The position numbers and the translations under genes were made by a program. 38,317 nucleotides of DNA from Halobacillus sp. A1 (GTDB lineage: Bacteria; Bacillota; Bacilli; Bacillales; Halobacillaceae), in the NCBI RefSeq assembly GCF_024189295.1, contig NZ_JAIZEN010000025.1:1-38317 (forward strand). The letters run 5' to 3'. The notes beneath the pieces are model-generated. The model saw nothing but the letters and a program-made list of their open reading frames with translations. It was not told the origin of the DNA and made no database searches. Within the stretch, counting starts at the first letter, position 1, and each line of letters starts with the position of its first letter. Positions 34,952-38,317 of the stretch are shown here, piece by piece.

Positions 34952-35791
34952 TTATTTTTTACCTTTACCTCTTCTACGAACGATATATTTATCAGACGGT
35001 TTGTTACGTTTACGCGTTTTGTACCCAAGAGTTGGTTTACCCCATGGAGATACTGGAGAAGGTCTACCGATTGGCGCACGTCCTTCACCACCACCGTGTG
35101 GGTGATCACTAGGGTTCATTACGGAACCACGTACAGTTGGGCGCTTGCCTTTCCAGCGAGAACGTCCAGCTTTACCTACACTGATTAATTCGTGTTCTAA
35201 GTTACCAACTTGACCGATTGTCGCACGGCAAGTGCTTAGTACTAAACGAACTTCACCAGAAGCAAGGCGTACAAGGGTATATTTTTCTTCACGACCAAGG
35301 ATTTGAGCAGAAGTACCAGCAGAACGGACTAACTGTCCACCACGGCCAGGTTTAAGCTCGATGTTGTGTACGATTGTACCAACAGGAATGTCTTTCAATT
35401 GAAGAGAATTACCTGTTTTAATGTCAGATCCTTGACCTGAGATAATTTCGTTACCTACTTTAAGCCCTTTTGGAGCAAGGATGTAACGTTTTTCACCATC
35501 AACGTAGTTAATTAGTGCAATGTTAGCGGAGCGGTTCGGATCGTATTCGATCGTAGCAACGCGTCCAGGTATTCCATCTTTATCACGTTTGAAGTCGATG
35601 ATACGGTAATGACGCTTGTGACCTCCGCCCTGATGACGAACTGTCAGCTTACCCTGGTTGTTACGTCCACCGCGTTTGTGTAGTGGAGACAATAGGGAGC
35701 GTTCAGGTTTGTCAGTAGTGATCTCAGCGAAATCAGATACTGTCATGTGTCGACGACCGTTTGTAATTGGTCGAAACTTTTTAATCGCCAT
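34952..35791 (-). CDS. rplB: 50S ribosomal protein L2
   Basis: 279 residues from ATG at 35791 ([20 protein letters not shown]), with GGAGGG upstream; an in-frame start at 35809 would put the ribosome binding site inside the gene. It contains [32 protein letters not shown] and the C-terminal [20 protein letters not shown] with the histidine important for peptidyl transfer. Slightly longer than the usual 276-277. Confidence 0.98.
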   Translation of the reverse strand: MAIKKFRPITNGRRHMTVSDFAEITTDKPERSLLSPLHKRGGRNNQGKLTVRHQGGGHKRHYRIIDFKRDKDGIPGRVATIEYDPNRSANIALINYVDGEKRYILAPKGLKVGNEIISGQGSDIKTGNSLQLKDIPVGTIVHNIELKPGRGGQLVRSAGTSAQILGREEKYTLVRLASGEVRLVLSTCRATIGQVGNLEHELISVGKAGRSRWKGKRPTVRGSVMNPSDHPHGGGEGRAPIGRPSPVSPWGKPTLGYKTRKRNKPSDKYIVRRRGKGKK

Positions 35792-35825
35792 CTTTTTTCC
35801 CTCCTTCACTTATTGGATTTATAAT

Positions 35826-36113
35826 TTATGCTTCAAAGAAATCTAGTTCTTCACTGTCTTCAGTCAACGTAATAACTGCTTTCTTACGATCAGAACGGTA
35901 TCCACCGTAACGACCCATACGCTTGAATTTACCTTTAAGGTTCATTGTGTTCACGCCAGCAACTTTCACTCCGAAAATCTCTTCAATTGCGCTTTTGATT
36001 TCGGTTTTGTTTGCTTTAGTGCTCACTTCAAACGTATATTTCTTTTCTCCCATAAGGTCAGCAGATTGTTCAGTAATGACAGGGCGTTTGATAATATCGC
36101 GTGGTTCTTTCAT
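35826..36113 (-). CDS. rplW: 50S ribosomal protein L23
   Basis: 95 residues: [20 protein letters not shown] at the start, then [20 protein letters not shown] and [19 protein letters not shown]. It forms the main docking site at the tunnel exit for trigger factor and SRP. The start overlaps the rplD end by one base. Confidence 0.98.
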   Translation of the reverse strand: MKEPRDIIKRPVITEQSADLMGEKKYTFEVSTKANKTEIKSAIEEIFGVKVAGVNTMNLKGKFKRMGRYGGYRSDRKKAVITLTEDSEELDFFEA

Positions 36114-36736
36114 TATGAGAGCACCTCCCCTGCTTTTTCAGCTGCGTCCTTCGTTAGGATAAGCTTGTCATGCGTTAATATATCTAACACACTTACTTCG
36201 TCTACAGTTACTGCTTTCACTGTAGGGATATTGTTAGAAGAAAGAACTACATTGTCGTTCTTGTCTGCTGTAACAATAAGTGCTTTCTCGTTCACTTCTA
36301 GTCCTTTAAGCAGGTTTACTACTTCTTTAGTTTTCGGTGCATCGAAAGATAGACTTTCAAGTACAAAAACGTTGTTCTCTTGAACTTTAGAAGAGTAAGC
36401 TGATTGAAGTGCTAGACGACGAACTTTTCTAGGCAACTTGTAGCTGTAGCTACGTGGTGTTGGACCGAATACAGTCCCACCGCCTACCCACTGTGGTGCA
36501 CGGATGGTACCTTGACGCGCACGTCCTGTACCTTTTTGACGCCATGGTTTACGGCCGCCGCCGCGTACTTCCGCACGGTTTTTTACTTTGTGTGTACCTT
36601 GACGCAGGTTTGCGCGCTGGGACACTACTGCTTCATGTAAAACATGAGTGTTTGGTTCGATACCAAAAACAGCGTCATTCAGTTCAACATCTCCAACTTT
36701 AGAGCCGCTTTGGTTTAATAGTGCTACTTTAGGCAT
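36113..36736 (-). CDS. rplD: 50S ribosomal protein L4
   Basis: 207 residues: [20 protein letters not shown] at the start, then the tunnel-lining loop with [20 protein letters not shown] and [20 protein letters not shown]. It is an early assembly protein; the E. coli homologue also represses its own operon, which is not established in Bacilli. Confidence 0.98.
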   Translation of the reverse strand: MPKVALLNQSGSKVGDVELNDAVFGIEPNTHVLHEAVVSQRANLRQGTHKVKNRAEVRGGGRKPWRQKGTGRARQGTIRAPQWVGGGTVFGPTPRSYSYKLPRKVRRLALQSAYSSKVQENNVFVLESLSFDAPKTKEVVNLLKGLEVNEKALIVTADKNDNVVLSSNNIPTVKAVTVDEVSVLDILTHDKLILTKDAAEKAGEVLS

Positions 36737-36758
36737 GACATATCCTCCCTTCCTTAAA

Positions 36759-37394
36759 TTATTTGCTAGCCTTTATTGCACTCGTTACTTTAACGTAAGA
36801 TTTCTTCGGTCCAGGTACATTACCTTTGATTAATAGCAAGTTACGCTCAGCGTCAACTCTTACTACTTCAAGGTTTTGTAGAGTTACTGTTTCTCCACCC
36901 ATTTGTCCTGCAAGGCCTTTACCTTTGAAAACTTTGGATGGGTCAGCACCCTGTCCCATAGAACCGGATCTGCGATGGAAACGGGAACCGTGGCTCATTG
37001 GCCCGCGAGATTGGTTATGGCGCTTAATTACACCTGAGAAACCTTTCCCTTTAGAAGTTCCTGTTACATCAATTACGTCTCCAGCTTCGAAAATATCCAC
37101 CTTAACCTCTTGACCTAATTCATAGTCATCAAGGTTAGCATTACGGAATTCACGAATGTAGCGCTTAGGTGATGCACTCGCTTTTTCAGCGTGGCCTACA
37201 TCAGCTTTTTTCAAGCGGTTAGACTTTTGGTCTGCAAAACCTAGCTGGATAGCTTCATAGCCGTCGTTTTCAGCTGTTTTCTTTTGTAAAACAACGTTTG
37301 GCTCAGCTTGTACAACTGTTACTGGAATTAGCTCGCCATCTTCAGAGAAGATTTGAGTCATACCGACTTTACGTCCTAAGATTCCTTTCGTCAT
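36759..37394 (-). CDS. rplC: 50S ribosomal protein L3
   Basis: 211 residues: [20 protein letters not shown] at the start, then [17 protein letters not shown] and [18 protein letters not shown], the loop that approaches the peptidyl transferase centre. One of two assembly-initiator proteins. AGGAGG before the ATG. Confidence 0.98.
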   Translation of the reverse strand: MTKGILGRKVGMTQIFSEDGELIPVTVVQAEPNVVLQKKTAENDGYEAIQLGFADQKSNRLKKADVGHAEKASASPKRYIREFRNANLDDYELGQEVKVDIFEAGDVIDVTGTSKGKGFSGVIKRHNQSRGPMSHGSRFHRRSGSMGQGADPSKVFKGKGLAGQMGGETVTLQNLEVVRVDAERNLLLIKGNVPGPKKSYVKVTSAIKASK

Positions 37395-37427
37395 CCGTTA
37401 CACCTCCTATTATTCATTCATTTTATT

Positions 37428-37866
<439 letters not shown>

Positions 37867-37871
37867 TCCTT

Positions 37872-37900
37872 ATTATAAAGAAAAAGTTTGGCCAATGCAA
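37872..37900 (-). promoter_or_regulatory. Sigma-A promoter of the S10 operon
   Basis: On the minus strand a perfect -10 TATAAT (37877-37872) follows -35 TTGCAT (37900-37895) after 17 bases. It is the best promoter match upstream of rpsJ. Confidence 0.7.
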
Positions 37901-38317
37901 GTGTTTATTCATAAAAGTTTCATTTATGAACACCTCAAGATATTATACTAAGATTTATGAGGAATTTCAACAGGTTATTAGACTTTTTAGTAGTCTTCAT
38001 TATAATTAAAAAGCCCTTTTAAAATTTTATTGAGAGATAAGTTCTTATGAGTTCTCGTTCTGCTTTTTTTTAATTTCGTTCTGACCATTTTTTAAGCTAA
38101 CAAATTTTAAGTGTTAAATCAAATAATGCCCTAGCGAATAAAATGTAATTGAGTAAGTCTAATCATAATTGGTTGGAATATATTTTGGATAGGCTACCCT
38201 GAAAATAAATACTGCTTTAAGGCCGCACTAAATAAAGGGGATCTTATTACTTTTTTTAAAATCCCTGAACCATTCTGATATTGATTTCACCATTCATCTA
38301 AGCCGACTGTGGCGATA
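37901..38317. other. AT-rich region upstream of the S10 operon
   Basis: Over 400 bp with many short A/T runs and no frame on either strand with a ribosome binding site and protein-like composition. In most Bacilli tuf would end here. A GACTTTTTAGTAGTC inverted repeat lies near 37980-37994. Nothing else is recognisable. Confidence 0.5.

Overview
The window is chromosomal DNA of a Bacillaceae member (Firmicutes). The right half carries the S10-spc-alpha ribosomal super-operon in the Bacillus order: adk and map follow secY, a KOW-domain gene precedes infA, and the ECF transporter genes, truA and rplM-rpsI follow rplQ. S14 is the short zinc type, and adenylate kinase has the Cys-Cys-Cys-Asp zinc site known from Bacillus. 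Shine-Dalgarno sites are strong and TTG/GTG starts are common. A moderately halophilic genus such as Halobacillus or Virgibacillus is my guess only.

Right half (18260-37736, all minus strand): rpsJ, rplC, D, W, B, rpsS, rplV, rpsC, rplP, rpmC, rpsQ, rplN, X, E, rpsN, H, rplF, R, rpsE, rpmD, rplO, secY, adk, map, a KOW-domain gene, infA, rpmJ, rpsM, rpsK, rpoA, rplQ; then ecfA1-ecfA2-ecfT-truA; then rplM-rpsI behind its own promoter and a probable L13 leader. Ribosome assembly, Sec export, core RNA polymerase, initiation factor 1, vitamin uptake and tRNA modification are all served from this block. Upstream of rpsJ lies about 580 bp of AT-rich DNA without a recognisable gene, where Bacillus normally has tuf.

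Centre (15977-18158): a small phage- or ICE-like module of an excisionase-like HTH protein, a divergent XRE repressor and a tyrosine integrase. It sits about 100 bp from the 3' end of rpsI, so rpsI is the likely attachment gene. A NucS/DUF91-like nuclease with a cysteine-rich N-terminus lies just left of it.

Left part (1-15.7 kb): accessory DNA with short, mostly single-gene transcription units: GNAT acetyltransferases, a methyltransferase, a nucleotidyltransferase, a P-loop kinase-like protein, an ECF sigma/anti-sigma operon, a DUF5946 protein and many small membrane proteins. A dispersed repeat of about 35-65 bp (core GCCCC-N8-12-GGAAGACTYGA-N4-GAGATAAT), often half of a larger palindrome, recurs at gene boundaries about eleven times between 0.5 and 14.6 kb and is absent from the ribosomal half. 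Several genes next to copies are truncated or frameshifted. This cassette-like layout is the main candidate for an undescribed system.

Between 9.5 and 11.25 kb is a GC-rich segment with no credible gene. Its first 430 bp is strikingly alternating purine-pyrimidine sequence; the rest is dense in strong hairpins. It may be a plasmid or origin remnant or encode a structured RNA. Functional calls rest on sequence reading only; no database search was possible.
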